NCBI RefSeq assembly: GCF_900103655.1
Contig: NZ_FMXC01000009.1
Span: 1 to 64,000 of the forward strand
DNA length: 64,000 nucleotides
Source: Lactobacillus kefiranofaciens
GTDB lineage: Bacteria > Bacillota > Bacilli > Lactobacillales > Lactobacillaceae
Direction: 5' to 3'
A program made the translations under genes and the position numbers. The first letter of the stretch is position 1. Every line of letters starts with the position of its first letter. Under the pieces are notes generated by a model that saw only the letters and a program-made list of their open reading frames with translations, had not been told where the DNA came from and searched no databases. Positions 17,065 to 26,289 of the stretch are shown piece by piece.

Positions 17065-18104
17065 ATGCGAAAAGATTTCAAAGAAAACCTTTTGAACATA
17101 TTGAATGGTGTAAGTACTGGCGTAGTGATCGCCTTGGTGCCTGGTGCGTTAGTTAATGAATTGATGAAGAATATCGCACACTCTTGGTCTGGTGCACAGA
17201 ATATTTTGACAATGACATCGTTGATGGGCAGCTTGCTAGCTGTATTTGCGGGATTGTGCGTGTCATATTTGCTTAAGTTCAACTTGATTCAGTCAGGTTC
17301 AATTACAGCGGCTGCGATGATTGCAAGTGGCGCATTTCAGGTGAAAAATGGTCAGATTATCTTGTCGGGTTCTGGAGATGTAATTAATATTGCATTGACT
17401 ATTTTCTTTGCGGCATTCTTGGTGAAGTTTTTGACACCAAAATTGGGCAGTTATACTGTGCTTTTGTTGCCATTGATCGTGGCAGTAGTTGCTGGTGGCG
17501 TGGGCCAATTCATGCTTCCTTACACAAAGATGGTAACTGGAGCTGTAGGACAAACAATCGGCACTTTGACTAACTTCCAACCGCTCGTGATGGGCATGCT
17601 CATGGGAATTGCCTTTGCAGCATTGATTGTGTCACCAATTCTTCAGTAGGAATTGCCATGGCAATTGGTGTTGAAGGCATCGCTTCTGGTAGTGCCAACT
17701 TGGGTATTACTGCATGTGCATTCACTTTGGCTATTATGAGCAGCAAGGTGAACGGCTTTGGTACGACAATTGCTCACTTCATTGGAACTCCTAAGATTCA
17801 GATGGCTAATATGTTGAAAAATCCGCGCTTGTTCTTGCCGGTGATTACATCTGCGGGTATTGCTGGATTAGTTGGTGCAATCTTTGAAATCAGCGGTACA
17901 GCTAATTCCGCAGGATTTGGTTCTGCAGGATTGATTGGTCCGATGGCAGCATATCAAGAGATGGCTGGTGGACCGCTTGCAATTGGATTCATTATGTTGT
18001 TATTTGCGGGGATGCCAATTTTGTTAGGATTTGCCATGAGATATATCTTCATTCAAAAGTTACAATTTGTTCGTGAAGAGGATCTTGTTATTGAAGATAA
18101 GTAA
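17065..18104 (+). pseudogene. PTS EIIC_2-type membrane transporter, frameshifted
   Basis: A membrane protein of about 345 residues in two frames. The first part (17065-17649) runs ALVPGALVNEL to AALIVSPI and then hits TAG; the second frame starts before 17658 and reads SSVGIAMAIGVEGIASGSANLG to the end at 18104. Adding one T near 17640 joins them as SPISSVGIAM, the expected EIIC_2 (PF13303) block. So one base is missing from a short T run. Nine or ten hydrophobic segments are present overall. The substrate is unknown. RBS GAGGGAAG precedes the ATG. Confidence 0.85.
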
Positions 18105-18388
18105 AATGTGTAGACTGATTTTGGGTGAAAGTCAACACTTTGTGGAAAAGTTCACAAAATTGTAAAGCTTTGATTTTATTTTGTAACAGTACGGTAACTA
18201 CAGCTTAATAGTAGAGAGCTAACCTACTATATGCAATATAAAGGCATGTATCTTTATATTGTGTACTCGTCTAAAAGCCGATTCTTTTGAATCGATAAGG
18301 CGTGATGGTATAATATATTCACAAGTGAACAGGAGATATTACTGCTTACTTATATGTATTTTTATACAAAAAATGGGGGACCACATTT
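18105..18388 (+). promoter_or_regulatory. slpX: promoter and structured leader of the SlpX-like gene
   Basis: An extended -10 (TG at 18306-18307, TATAAT at 18309-18314) sets a leader of about 65 bases. Upstream lie two perfect inverted repeats: CAATATAAAG with CTTTATATTG (18234-18243 and 18252-18261), and CGATTC-TTTT-GAATCG (18279-18294). Neither has a T tract, so they look like protein-binding sites or decoys and not terminators. RBS GGGGGACC precedes the ATG at 18389. Confidence 0.55.
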
Positions 18389-19921
18389 ATGAAAAAGAAT
18401 AGAAAAATGTTAGGCGTGGCTGCCGCTGCTTTGTTGGCTGTTGCTCCAGTTGTAGCTTCAACTGTGCCTGTTAATGCTGATGTTGCTGTAAATATTGGTT
18501 CTGCTGCTGGTACTGCTGTAAATACAACTAATACATCAACTCAAAAACCTGTTAATAAACCTTACTTTACTTACAATAATGAAATTATTGGTGAAGCTAG
18601 TCAAAGTAATCCTTTAGGTAACGTGGCTCGTACAACTGTAAGTATCAAAAAAGGTGATAAAGTATCATCTTTAATTGATACAATTTCTAAAGCTGTTTTG
18701 TTCCATGAAGCAAATCAAGATGCTGGTCAAAAAATCACTATTAACAAAGATAACTTTATTACTCAATTAAAGGCTAACCATGTATCTGTAAAAACTATTA
18801 ATGTTGACAAGGATGGCAAGCCAACTAAGAATAATAAAGTTGATAAAAAAGGAAGTAGCTACGAAGAGATTGAAAGTGTTCCAAATACTTCATTCAATAT
18901 TACTTTAAGTGCAAGTGCTAATAATCAAACAGTTTCAGTTCAAATTCCAATTGTTCCTGAAGGTGTAAGTACTCCTGTTGATACCTTACAAAATCCACAG
19001 ATCAATTGGAGCTTTAATGGTCAAGCACAAAAAGATAAGTCTTTAAATGGACAAGTATTCCAAGTGGCCGTTAACTCTAGCTTTAATCCTTTGAATTTTA
19101 CTAATAGTAATGGTGAAAGTATTATTATTTCAGCTCAACAAAGTCCAGCTAATACAACGTTTGCAAGTGTTGAAGCAACGTCAAATCCTGTTAATACTTC
19201 TGAAGCAGGGCGTTATTATAATGTAACAATAACCGCTACCGGTTATACTGGTAAGAAGACTACCGCTACTTATACTGTATTGATTACTTCCAGCCATAAG
19301 CAAACTTTATATGCTAATGGAGCAAGTTCAATTACAACCTATAACTTCTATGGTAATAATCCTTTGAGTGGTTCAACTACTTTCAAGGATGGTGATCAAG
19401 TTTACGTTGCTGATCAAACTAAGACTTATAATAAAGAATCTTATTCACAGGTTTCAACCAAGTCTAAGTCAGATGCTAACTCAAGCAACATTTGGGTAAA
19501 GACGTCATCACTTGTAAAACCAGCTGCTACTGAAAAAGGTGAATCTCACGTTGTAATGGTAGCTTCAAAGGCTTACGACAAGAATGGTAACTTCTTGGGT
19601 CACATGTATGACACTTACACTAACATTGACATCGTTCCAACTGTTGTAACTATCAACGGCAAGACTTACTACAAGGTAGCCAACAAGGACGAATACGTTC
19701 GTGTAACCAATATTACTGGTACTCAACGTAAGTTGCGTCACAATGCTTACATTTACTGGTCATCATACCGTCGTACCCCAGGTACTGGCAAGATGTACAA
19801 GGGCCAAACTGTAACCACTTATGGTGCTTCATACAGATTCAAGAATGGTAAGAGATACTACAGAATTGAAGGCTGCAGAAACAACAATAAGCGTTACATC
19901 AAGGCTGTAAACTTCTATTAA
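18389..19921 (+). CDS. slpX: S-layer associated protein with SLAP domains (SlpX-like)
   Basis: 510-residue secreted protein. The signal peptide is at residues 1-31 (MKKNRKMLGVAAAALLAV to VNA). A long Asn/Thr-rich beta-type region follows, then two C-terminal SLAP modules: one from SHKQTLYANG to WVKTSSLVKP, and one with KAYDKNGNFLG, TINGKTYYKV and TTYGASYRFKNGKRYYRI, ending AVNFY. Such modules bind cell-wall teichoic acids. The end resembles SlpA of L. acidophilus. In that species the minor S-layer protein SlpX lies near the same operon, so size and place favour SlpX. It contains one cysteine near the end, unusual for S-layer proteins. The gene is intact with its own promoter and terminator. 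Confidence 0.82.
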   Translation: MKKNRKMLGVAAAALLAVAPVVASTVPVNADVAVNIGSAAGTAVNTTNTSTQKPVNKPYFTYNNEIIGEASQSNPLGNVARTTVSIKKGDKVSSLIDTISKAVLFHEANQDAGQKITINKDNFITQLKANHVSVKTINVDKDGKPTKNNKVDKKGSSYEEIESVPNTSFNITLSASANNQTVSVQIPIVPEGVSTPVDTLQNPQINWSFNGQAQKDKSLNGQVFQVAVNSSFNPLNFTNSNGESIIISAQQSPANTTFASVEATSNPVNTSEAGRYYNVTITATGYTGKKTTATYTVLITSSHKQTLYANGASSITTYNFYGNNPLSGSTTFKDGDQVYVADQTKTYNKESYSQVSTKSKSDANSSNIWVKTSSLVKPAATEKGESHVVMVASKAYDKNGNFLGHMYDTYTNIDIVPTVVTINGKTYYKVANKDEYVRVTNITGTQRKLRHNAYIYWSSYRRTPGTGKMYKGQTVTTYGASYRFKNGKRYYRIEGCRNNNKRYIKAVNFY

Positions 19922-19940
19922 AATAGAATCTAAATAAACG

Positions 19941-19971
19941 AAAAGTTGGTGCGAAAGCATCGGCTTTTTTG
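19941..19971 (+). terminator. terminator after the SlpX-like gene
   Basis: AGTTGGTGC, a GAAA loop and GCATCGGCT pair with several G-U pairs, followed by a T run. Confidence 0.75.
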
Positions 19972-20053
19972 CTGTAACAAATAAAGAAAGCTTACTAAAA
20001 ATCAAGGCAATGATTAGGAAATACTTTTTTTCAAAAAAATTCAAAAATACCCT

Positions 20054-20086
20054 TGCATTTTCTGTAGATTTTACTTATTATAATTA
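20054..20086 (+). promoter_or_regulatory. promoter for tRNA-Tyr and tRNA-Gln
   Basis: TTGCAT is followed 17 bases later by TATTAT, with TATAAT overlapping three bases further on. The same TTGCA-TATTAT form precedes tRNA-Leu at 33844. Confidence 0.6.
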
Positions 20087-20097
20087 AGTCAGCTAAC

Positions 20098-20179
20098 GGA
20101 GGAGTAGCGAAGTGGCTAAACGCGGCGGTCTGTAAAACCGCTCTCTCTGAGTTCGGCGGTTCGAATCCACCCTCCTCCA
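20098..20179 (+). tRNA. tRNA-Tyr (GTA)
   Basis: 82 bases with a long variable arm. The acceptor is GGAGGAG with CTCCTCC and discriminator A. The anticodon loop CTGTAAA has anticodon GTA, and the T arm is GGCGG TTCGAATCCACC. The discriminator A matches the TGGT of the T-box at 47833-48062. Confidence 0.95.
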
Positions 20180-20213
20180 TTGTTGAACGACAAGTAAAAA
20201 GTTCAGCTGGTAC

Positions 20214-20285
20214 TGGGTTATAGCCAAGTGGTAAGGCAATAGTTTTTGGTACTATCATGCGCTGGTTCGAATCCAGCTAACCCAA
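20214..20285 (+). tRNA. tRNA-Gln (TTG), copy 2
   Basis: 72 bases, 34 bases after tRNA-Tyr and in the same transcript. Same cloverleaf as copy 1 except the anticodon stem ATAGT/ACTAT, where both members of one pair are changed together. The 11-base sequence CAAGTAAAAAG precedes both tRNA-Gln genes. Confidence 0.95.
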
Positions 20286-20313
20286 TAGTTCTAATAGAAC
20301 ACCCAACCCGAAG

Positions 20314-20344
20314 AAGAAGCGTCATTATGACGTTTCTTTTTTTG
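20314..20344 (+). terminator. terminator of the tRNA-Tyr/Gln unit
   Basis: AGAAGCGTC (20315-20323) pairs with GACGTTTCT (20329-20337), followed by T residues. Confidence 0.8.
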
Positions 20345-20422
20345 TGTTAATGCAAATTTTACCCGTAAACACTAAAAAACAAGTACAATAGTACCTGACT
20401 TTTCAATAGGAAGGGATATAGA

Positions 20423-21541
20423 ATGCCTAGAATAATTAGAGTTGGTGGCTCAAGCAGCGAGACTAGCTGGCATGAAGTCTTGAAGGACTTACGTGCTGAC
20501 GATGTTTTGATGCTGGGTCCCGGATTTTATTATCTGCCTCAAGGTCTAACTTTAACAGATATTACCATCAAGGGGACAGGATCTGTACCAGAAGCAACTA
20601 CAATCTATGGCTATCTTAGCGTGTCAGAAGATAGTCGCTATGTTACTTTAGAAAATCTATGTATTAATACTAATACAGACAATAACTGTCTCTCGGTGCC
20701 AGCTGAGACCGATGGTTACTTAACTTTGAGGAATTGTCAGGTTAAGGGATACAATACGGACACCGCCGCGATTGCCATTAATGGGAAGGCAACGATTGAA
20801 CTGTATTCAACCAAGATAATTGGCGGTTCAGTTTCCATGTATGCCAGTGCCGATTTTCGGCTAGAGATGAATGATTCAGAGATTGATTATCCTTCAGACA
20901 AGTTTTGCGCCCTGGCACTTGAAGGTCACGGCACTGCAATTATTAATAATTCGCGCGTTCATGGCAGTATTAATACTTTTGACAAGACCAATGCAGAGTT
21001 AGATCTTAATAATTCTGAAGTTGATTATGTTTTATTGCATGGTCAGACTTGGATGAATATGCTTAATACGACAGTGAAGGCCAAGGATGACGCCTGCCTC
21101 TATCTCAGTGATGACAGCTGGAGCAATATTGTTCATTGCAAATTTAATGGTGGCATTTATATTGATAAAAAGACGCATACGATTATTCAAAATTCTGTCA
21201 TTAATCGCATGGTCGTGATTAATGAGGCTAAGGTAACAATGAATAACTCCGTAGTGATTGCTCACGCTGATTTTCAAGATACGGCTGATTGTGAGGCTAC
21301 TCGTGTAACTTTCATGGGCAACATGGATTACGAGTACTTTTTAGCCTTAAATGGTGCGGTCAGGTTAAAGGGGCACGATCTTGTTTTACATCCCAACGGC
21401 GCCGAACTTGCTGTTCAAGACGATGCCAAGTTGAACGCCAACATTTTGCCAGATCATAAGAATGATAATTTGAATGTGGAATGCGATAAAAGACCGAATG
21501 TGTATATTTTAGGGATGCACTGGACCGCTAAGAAAAAATAA
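20423..21541 (+). CDS. right-handed parallel beta-helix protein, cytoplasmic
   Basis: 372-residue protein made of repeated short strands with Asn, Asp and small residues at the turns (for example LTLRNCQVKGYN, IELYSTKIIGGS, MNDSEIDYPS, IINNSRVHGS, LDLNNSEVDY), typical of a pectate-lyase-like beta-helix with about 10-12 coils. There is no signal peptide or membrane anchor, so unlike most family members it should stay inside the cell. No catalytic set is evident. RBS AGGAAGGGAT precedes the ATG. It stands 88 bases ahead of a GntR regulator. Function unknown. Confidence 0.65.
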   Translation: MPRIIRVGGSSSETSWHEVLKDLRADDVLMLGPGFYYLPQGLTLTDITIKGTGSVPEATTIYGYLSVSEDSRYVTLENLCINTNTDNNCLSVPAETDGYLTLRNCQVKGYNTDTAAIAINGKATIELYSTKIIGGSVSMYASADFRLEMNDSEIDYPSDKFCALALEGHGTAIINNSRVHGSINTFDKTNAELDLNNSEVDYVLLHGQTWMNMLNTTVKAKDDACLYLSDDSWSNIVHCKFNGGIYIDKKTHTIIQNSVINRMVVINEAKVTMNNSVVIAHADFQDTADCEATRVTFMGNMDYEYFLALNGAVRLKGHDLVLHPNGAELAVQDDAKLNANILPDHKNDNLNVECDKRPNVYILGMHWTAKKK

Positions 21542-21629
21542 TCTGCTAAAATCCTAATTCCATATTAAATGCAATCTAGACCAATTTATTTTATAATAAA
21601 ACTAAGCATTAGACTTTGGAGGTAGGACC

Positions 21630-22331
21630 ATGGAAGAACCGATGTATATCAAGATCCATAATCAAATTAAGCGTGATATTGAAAACCACGTTTATCGGGT
21701 AGGAGATCGTATTCCAGCTGAACGGCAGCTGTCTGTAAAGTTTGGCGTGTCGAGAATGACTCTGCGCCAGGCAATTAAGACATTGGAAGAAGAAGGAATA
21801 TTAGAGCGACGCCTAGGCAGCGGTACTTATGTTGCCAGCCAGAAGGTACAAGAAAGAATGTCGGGGATCATGTCCTTTACCGAGATTACCAAGGCCAATG
21901 GTCAGGTCCCATCTAGCAAGTTGATTTCTTATCAAATTGGCAATCCATCTTTATCTGAAAAAGAGCGCTTATCATTGAAAAAAGGTGAAAACGTATTGCA
22001 GATGGAAAGAATCCGTTATGCCGATAGCACGCCAATCTGTTACGAAGTGGTTACTGTCCCCTATTATTTGGTAAAGAATTTTACCAAGGAAGATGTTTCT
22101 ACTCATCTATATGAAACGCTAGAAAAGCGTGGCGGCTTTGATATCGGTAGAGTAACCGAGCATATCTCAGCATCCATTGCCAATGAACAGGATGCACGCT
22201 TATTGAAGGCGAGAAAAGGTGAAGCTCTTATTACAAGACGACAGGTAACAGAACTTGCTAATGGTCAGCCTTTTGAATATACGCGTGCGCGCTACGTGGC
22301 TGAACGCTTCGAATTTACTTTTTCAAAATAA
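21630..22331 (+). CDS. GntR/HutC-family regulator with UTRA domain
   Basis: 233 residues. The N-terminal winged helix-turn-helix (about residues 1-70) contains RIPAERQLSVKFGVSRMTLRQA and LERRLGSGTYV. The UTRA ligand domain (about 85-230) contains MSFTEI, LQMERIRYADSTPICYE and FEYTRARYVAERFEF. HutC-type regulators usually sense phospho-sugars or amino-sugar phosphates and bind GGT-TA-ACC palindromes. One such palindrome lies at 3422-3431 in this window. Here a CTAGACC half lies in the 60 bases upstream. The RBS is GGAGG. The target operon is not decided. Confidence 0.88.
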   Translation: MEEPMYIKIHNQIKRDIENHVYRVGDRIPAERQLSVKFGVSRMTLRQAIKTLEEEGILERRLGSGTYVASQKVQERMSGIMSFTEITKANGQVPSSKLISYQIGNPSLSEKERLSLKKGENVLQMERIRYADSTPICYEVVTVPYYLVKNFTKEDVSTHLYETLEKRGGFDIGRVTEHISASIANEQDARLLKARKGEALITRRQVTELANGQPFEYTRARYVAERFEFTFSK

Positions 22332-22334
22332 AAA

Positions 22335-22367
22335 GACTCCAACTATGATGAAAAGTTGGAGTTTTTT
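22335..22367. terminator. bidirectional terminator between the GntR gene and tagD
   Basis: ACTCCAACT (22336-22344) pairs with AGTTGGAGT (22354-22362). T runs follow on both strands, so it serves both convergent genes. Confidence 0.8.
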
Positions 22368-22369
22368 GA

Positions 22370-22756
22370 TTATTTCAGATCTTCCTTGATCTTAGTAGTT
22401 GAAATGCCGGGCGTTCTTGGCAGGTAAATTACATCGCAATATGGTTTAAGAAAATCAAACTTGCCTTTCCAATCATCTCCCATTACGAAGGTGTCGACGT
22501 CGTATTTTTTTACGTCGTCGATTTTTTGATCCCAATCTTTTTCAGGAATCACTTGGTCGACATAGCGAATAGCTTCTAGGATATATTTTCGTTCAGGATA
22601 AGTATTGTAGGCTTCCTTGTGCTTCTTGAACTCGTTGAATTCGTCGGTGGATAGCCCCACGATTAGATAATCGCCTAATTCTTTAGCTCTCTTAAGCAGG
22701 CGCACGTGGCCGTAATGAAGCAGGTCAAAGGTGCCATAAGTAATTACTTTTTTCAT
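22370..22756 (-). CDS. tagD: glycerol-3-phosphate cytidylyltransferase
   Basis: 128-residue enzyme making CDP-glycerol from CTP and sn-glycerol-3-phosphate for wall teichoic acid. It shows YGTFDLLHYGHVRLLKRA (the HXGH-type nucleotide site), GLSTDEFN, YPERKYILEAIRYVD, and the late RTPGISTTKIK block (RTxGISTT) that completes the active site. The length equals the family norm. The start is ATG at 22756, chosen because AAGGAGATATT lies directly upstream; longer starts lack a ribosome site. It is divergent from tagA, with about 130 bases between. Confidence 0.95.
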   Translation of the reverse strand: MKKVITYGTFDLLHYGHVRLLKRAKELGDYLIVGLSTDEFNEFKKHKEAYNTYPERKYILEAIRYVDQVIPEKDWDQKIDDVKKYDVDTFVMGDDWKGKFDFLKPYCDVIYLPRTPGISTTKIKEDLK

Positions 22757-22886
22757 AATATCTCCTTTTTCTTCAAATAATCTTACCATATTTGAAGAAA
22801 AGCTAAAACTTACGCTTCATTTTTATGCTTGCCTTTTGAAATGGTAAAATAGAAACTAGATTAGAAGACGCATGAGGTGTGGAAAA

Positions 22887-23618
22887 ATGGATAAGGTTAA
22901 TGTGCTAGGCGTTAATTTTGATAATAAGACTTTTAATCAATTTCAAAATGAATTTATTGAACGATTAAACAATCATCTATCGACTTTTGTAGTGACGGCT
23001 AATCCGGAAATTGTGATGGCTGCTAATGAAAATCCAGAATTTATGAAAATTCTTAAACAGGATACGGACTATATTACTGCTGATGGCATTGGTATTGTGA
23101 AGGCAGCTAAGATGCTAGGCAAGCCACTTCCTGAGCGAGTTACAGGCTATGATCTGTTTACCTGGCTAATGAGCGTAGCCAATGATCGCGGCAGTCGCGT
23201 TTACTTAATTGGAGCCAAGCCGCAAGTGATTCATGCCGTTCAAGCTAAGGTGGCTAAGGAATATCCGAATATCAACCTAGTTGGTGCTGATGATGGTTAC
23301 TTTAAGACAGATCTAGAGCTGGTAGCAAGACGCATTCAGAAAGCTCAACCAGATATGGTTTTTGCGGCTTTAGGTTTTCCCAAGCAGGAAAAATTACTGG
23401 CAATTTTGCGTAGAAATGAGACGCCGGCTCTGATGATGGGCGTCGGTGGCAGTTTTGACGTCTTTTCCGGTATAGTTAAGCGAGCACCAGAGGCTTTTCA
23501 AAAGACGCATTTGGAATGGTTTTATCGGTTGATAACTAATCCATCACGATTTAGACGAATGTTAGTGTTACCACAATTTGTGGTACGTGTTGAGCAATCG
23601 AAGAGAGGGAAGAAATAA
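22887..23618 (+). CDS. tagA: WecG/TagA/CpsF glycosyltransferase (N-acetylmannosaminyltransferase)
   Basis: 243-residue GT26 enzyme that adds ManNAc to undecaprenyl-PP-GlcNAc, the first committed step of wall teichoic acid linkage. Family blocks are VLGVNFDNKTF, TANPEIVMAA, TADGIGIVKAA, RVTGYDLF, LGFPKQEK and the GVGGSFDVFSG region near the end. ATG 22887 is preferred to 22872 because GAGGTG lies 7 bases before it. It is divergent from tagD and followed within 4 bases by a GT4 glycosyltransferase gene, forming a cell-wall polymer group. Confidence 0.92.
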   Translation: MDKVNVLGVNFDNKTFNQFQNEFIERLNNHLSTFVVTANPEIVMAANENPEFMKILKQDTDYITADGIGIVKAAKMLGKPLPERVTGYDLFTWLMSVANDRGSRVYLIGAKPQVIHAVQAKVAKEYPNINLVGADDGYFKTDLELVARRIQKAQPDMVFAALGFPKQEKLLAILRRNETPALMMGVGGSFDVFSGIVKRAPEAFQKTHLEWFYRLITNPSRFRRMLVLPQFVVRVEQSKRGKK

Positions 23619-23622
23619 TTTA

Positions 23623-24714
23623 ATGAAGGTTTTGCATGTAAATGCTGGTCTTGAAAATGGCGGTGGTTTGTCGCACATTGTCAACTTGTTGACAGAGGCA
23701 AAAATTGAACATAAAGATTTTGACTTGCTAACTTTGGCCGAAGGACCAGTGGCTGAAGCAGCTCGGCGAGAGGGAATTAATACTTCTGTCTTGGGAGCAA
23801 GCAGTCGTTATGACTTAGCCAGTTTGAAGAGACTGACTAAGTTTATTAATGATGGACATTATGATATTGTGCATACTCACGGAGCACGGGCTAATTTGTT
23901 TTTATCTTTGATTCACAAAAAAATCCACGCTACATGGTGCATCACGGTTCATTCTAATCCTTATTTAGACTTTGCTGGGCGCGGTTTACTAGGCAAAATT
24001 TTTACTAAATTAAATATTCGTGCTCTAAGAAAGGCCGATTGTATCTTTGCCGTAACTGAGCATTTTGCTAATTTATTAATAAATAAAGCACATGTGGATA
24101 AAACTAAAGTGCATGTGATCTATAATGGCATTTTTTTCCACAGCGATAGCGAAATCCCAGCCAAGTATGAACATACATACTTTAATATTGTGAATGTGGC
24201 ACGTACCGAGAAAGTTAAAGGGCAAGATCTGTTATTAAAGGCGGTTAAGCAGTTAGATGATCAACATATTCGTTTGCATATTGCGGGTGATGGCAGTCAG
24301 CTGGAGCCGCTAAAGGCCCTAATGCGCGAGCTGGACATGGCCCCACAAGTAACTTTTCATGGTTTTATGACGCATCATCAATTAAGCGGCTTATACAAAA
24401 GAATTGATTTAGCCGTGCTTACTTCTTATTCGGAGAGTTTCCCACTGGTTTTGCTGGAAGCAGCAGATAATTTAATCCCTATTTTATCCACAAATATTGG
24501 CGATATCAGTAAGATGATTCCTAGTCTAGACTATGGCTTTATTGCTAAGGTAGGAGATGTGGATTCAATCGCAGAGGCGATCAAGGCAGCTGTGAATAAG
24601 TCTCCTAAAGATTTGCGAGCTATGGCAGAACGCGAGAAACGCTATGCCGAGGAACATTTTTCTGTCAAAAATCAGCTAGCTTCAATTGAAAAAGTTTATG
24701 ACACTTTAGTGTAA
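23623..24714 (+). CDS. glycosyltransferase family 4 protein
   Basis: 363-residue GT-B glycosyltransferase. The N-terminal domain starts MKVLHVNAGLENGGG with the glycine-rich loop and contains DIVHTHGARANLF. The C-terminal domain has NVARTEKVKGQDLLLKA, IAGDGSQLEPL, FHGFMTHHQLSGLYKR and the donor-binding SYSESFPLVLLEA (E-x7-E type). It acts on the inner face of the membrane in wall or exopolysaccharide assembly, most likely with tagA. The start at 23623 is chosen because the conserved N terminus begins there. The sugar and acceptor cannot be read. Confidence 0.88.
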   Translation: MKVLHVNAGLENGGGLSHIVNLLTEAKIEHKDFDLLTLAEGPVAEAARREGINTSVLGASSRYDLASLKRLTKFINDGHYDIVHTHGARANLFLSLIHKKIHATWCITVHSNPYLDFAGRGLLGKIFTKLNIRALRKADCIFAVTEHFANLLINKAHVDKTKVHVIYNGIFFHSDSEIPAKYEHTYFNIVNVARTEKVKGQDLLLKAVKQLDDQHIRLHIAGDGSQLEPLKALMRELDMAPQVTFHGFMTHHQLSGLYKRIDLAVLTSYSESFPLVLLEAADNLIPILSTNIGDISKMIPSLDYGFIAKVGDVDSIAEAIKAAVNKSPKDLRAMAEREKRYAEEHFSVKNQLASIEKVYDTLV

Positions 24715-24811
24715 ATCGTTTGATAAAGATGATTTCAAAAATAGCAATACAATAATAATGGCTGTATAATTAAAACTAAATTGATAATTTTTAATTACAG
24801 AAAGGGAAACA

Positions 24812-26289
24812 ATGTTTTACCCAGAATTAGACAAAGACGATTCACTCGCTTTGCACACTGATTTATATGAAATCAACATGATGTACACCTATTTCAAGAA
24901 GGGGATTGCTGATCGCAACGCTGTTTTTGAAACGTTTTACCGCCAAGAGCCATTTGGCAATGGTTATGCCGTATATGCGGGCTTGGAGCACGTCATTAGA
25001 TATTTAAAGAATTTAAAATTTAAAGAAAGCGACCTGCAATATCTGAAAGAGCAGGAAGGCTACGATGATGACTTTATAGACTATTTGCGCAATTTACAAC
25101 TAAAATTAACTATTCGCTCAATGAAGGAAGGGGAGTTGGTCTTTGCCAATGAACCAATTCTGCAAGTTGAAGGGCCACTAGCTCAATGTCAATTAGTAGA
25201 AACCGCAATTTTGAACATTATTAACTTCCAAACTTTGCTGGCTACTAAGGCTGCTCGAATCAAGTTAGCCGTTCAAGATGATAGTCTAATGGAATTTGGC
25301 TCCCGTCGTGCACAAGAAACGGATGCTGCTATCTGGGGTGCCCGGGCTGCTTATATTGGTGGCTTTGATTCGACTAGTAATGTTCGTGCTGGGAAGCTAT
25401 TTGGCATTCCAATTTCTGGTACGCATGCGCATGCTCTAGTTGAAGCTTTTGGTAGCGAATATGAAGCCTTTAAGGCATATGCGGAAACTCACAAGGACTG
25501 CGTCTTTTTAGTTGATACCTATGATACCGTTCGTAGCGGCGTGCCTAACGCAATCAGAGTAGCTAATGAGATGGGCGACAAGATTAATTTCTTAGGCGTG
25601 CGGATCGACTCTGGCGATATGGCCTATATGTCTAAGCAGGTTCGCAAAGAACTAGACGATGCTGGTTATCCTAATGCTAAGATTTTTGCTTCTAATGACT
25701 TGGATGAAAACACGATCACTAACTTGAAGATGCAGGGTGCTAAGATTGATGTCTGGGGCATTGGGACCAAGTATATTACTGCTTATGACCAGCCAGCTTT
25801 GGGAGCCGTCTACAAGCTAGTCGCAATGGAAGATGAAGTTCATGCCATGCGTGATACCTTGAAGATCTCTCTAATGCCATTAAGGTTTCAACTCCAGGCA
25901 AGAAGCAAGTATGGCGGATTAGCGCGAACACCGCTAAGAAGAATGAAGGCGATTGGGTATCTCGCTATAATGAAGATCCACGTAAGTTTGATGCCTTGTT
26001 CATGTTCCACCCACAATATACCTATATCAATAAGGTGGTTACGAATTACACTGCGATTCCGCTTTTACACGATATTTTTAAGGATGGTAAATTGGTTTAC
26101 CAACAGCCAAGTTTGGACGAGATTAAAAAGTTTTGTGTCCAAAATCTTGATGGCTTGTGGGATGAATATAAGCGTAGCTTGAATCCACAAGAATACCCGG
26201 TTGATTTGTCCCAAAACTTGTATGAAAGCAAGATGGATCTGATTCAAGATATTCGTCGTAAGATTAGAGAAAGAAGCATTGGTCGATGA
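24812..26289 (+). pseudogene. pncB: pncB, nicotinate phosphoribosyltransferase, frameshifted
   Basis: The first 355 or so residues (LHTDLYEINMMYTYFKKG, EFGSRRAQETDAAIWGARAA, SGTHAHALVEAFG, RIDSGDMAYMSKQVRK) are a normal nicotinate phosphoribosyltransferase. After LKIS the frame is lost near 25868-25875 and the remaining 130 residues continue one base off, ending SIGR at 26289. A missing T in a TCT repeat explains it. The truncated protein ends at 26182 with a nonsense tail. The enzyme makes nicotinate mononucleotide for NAD salvage. The gene overlaps nadE by 4 bases (ATGA). A sequencing error is possible. Confidence 0.8.

Noticed and set aside
25868-25875. Programmed frameshift in pncB
   Set aside because: No slippery heptamer or downstream pseudoknot is seen, and no other pncB is known to need one; a mutation or sequence error is simpler.
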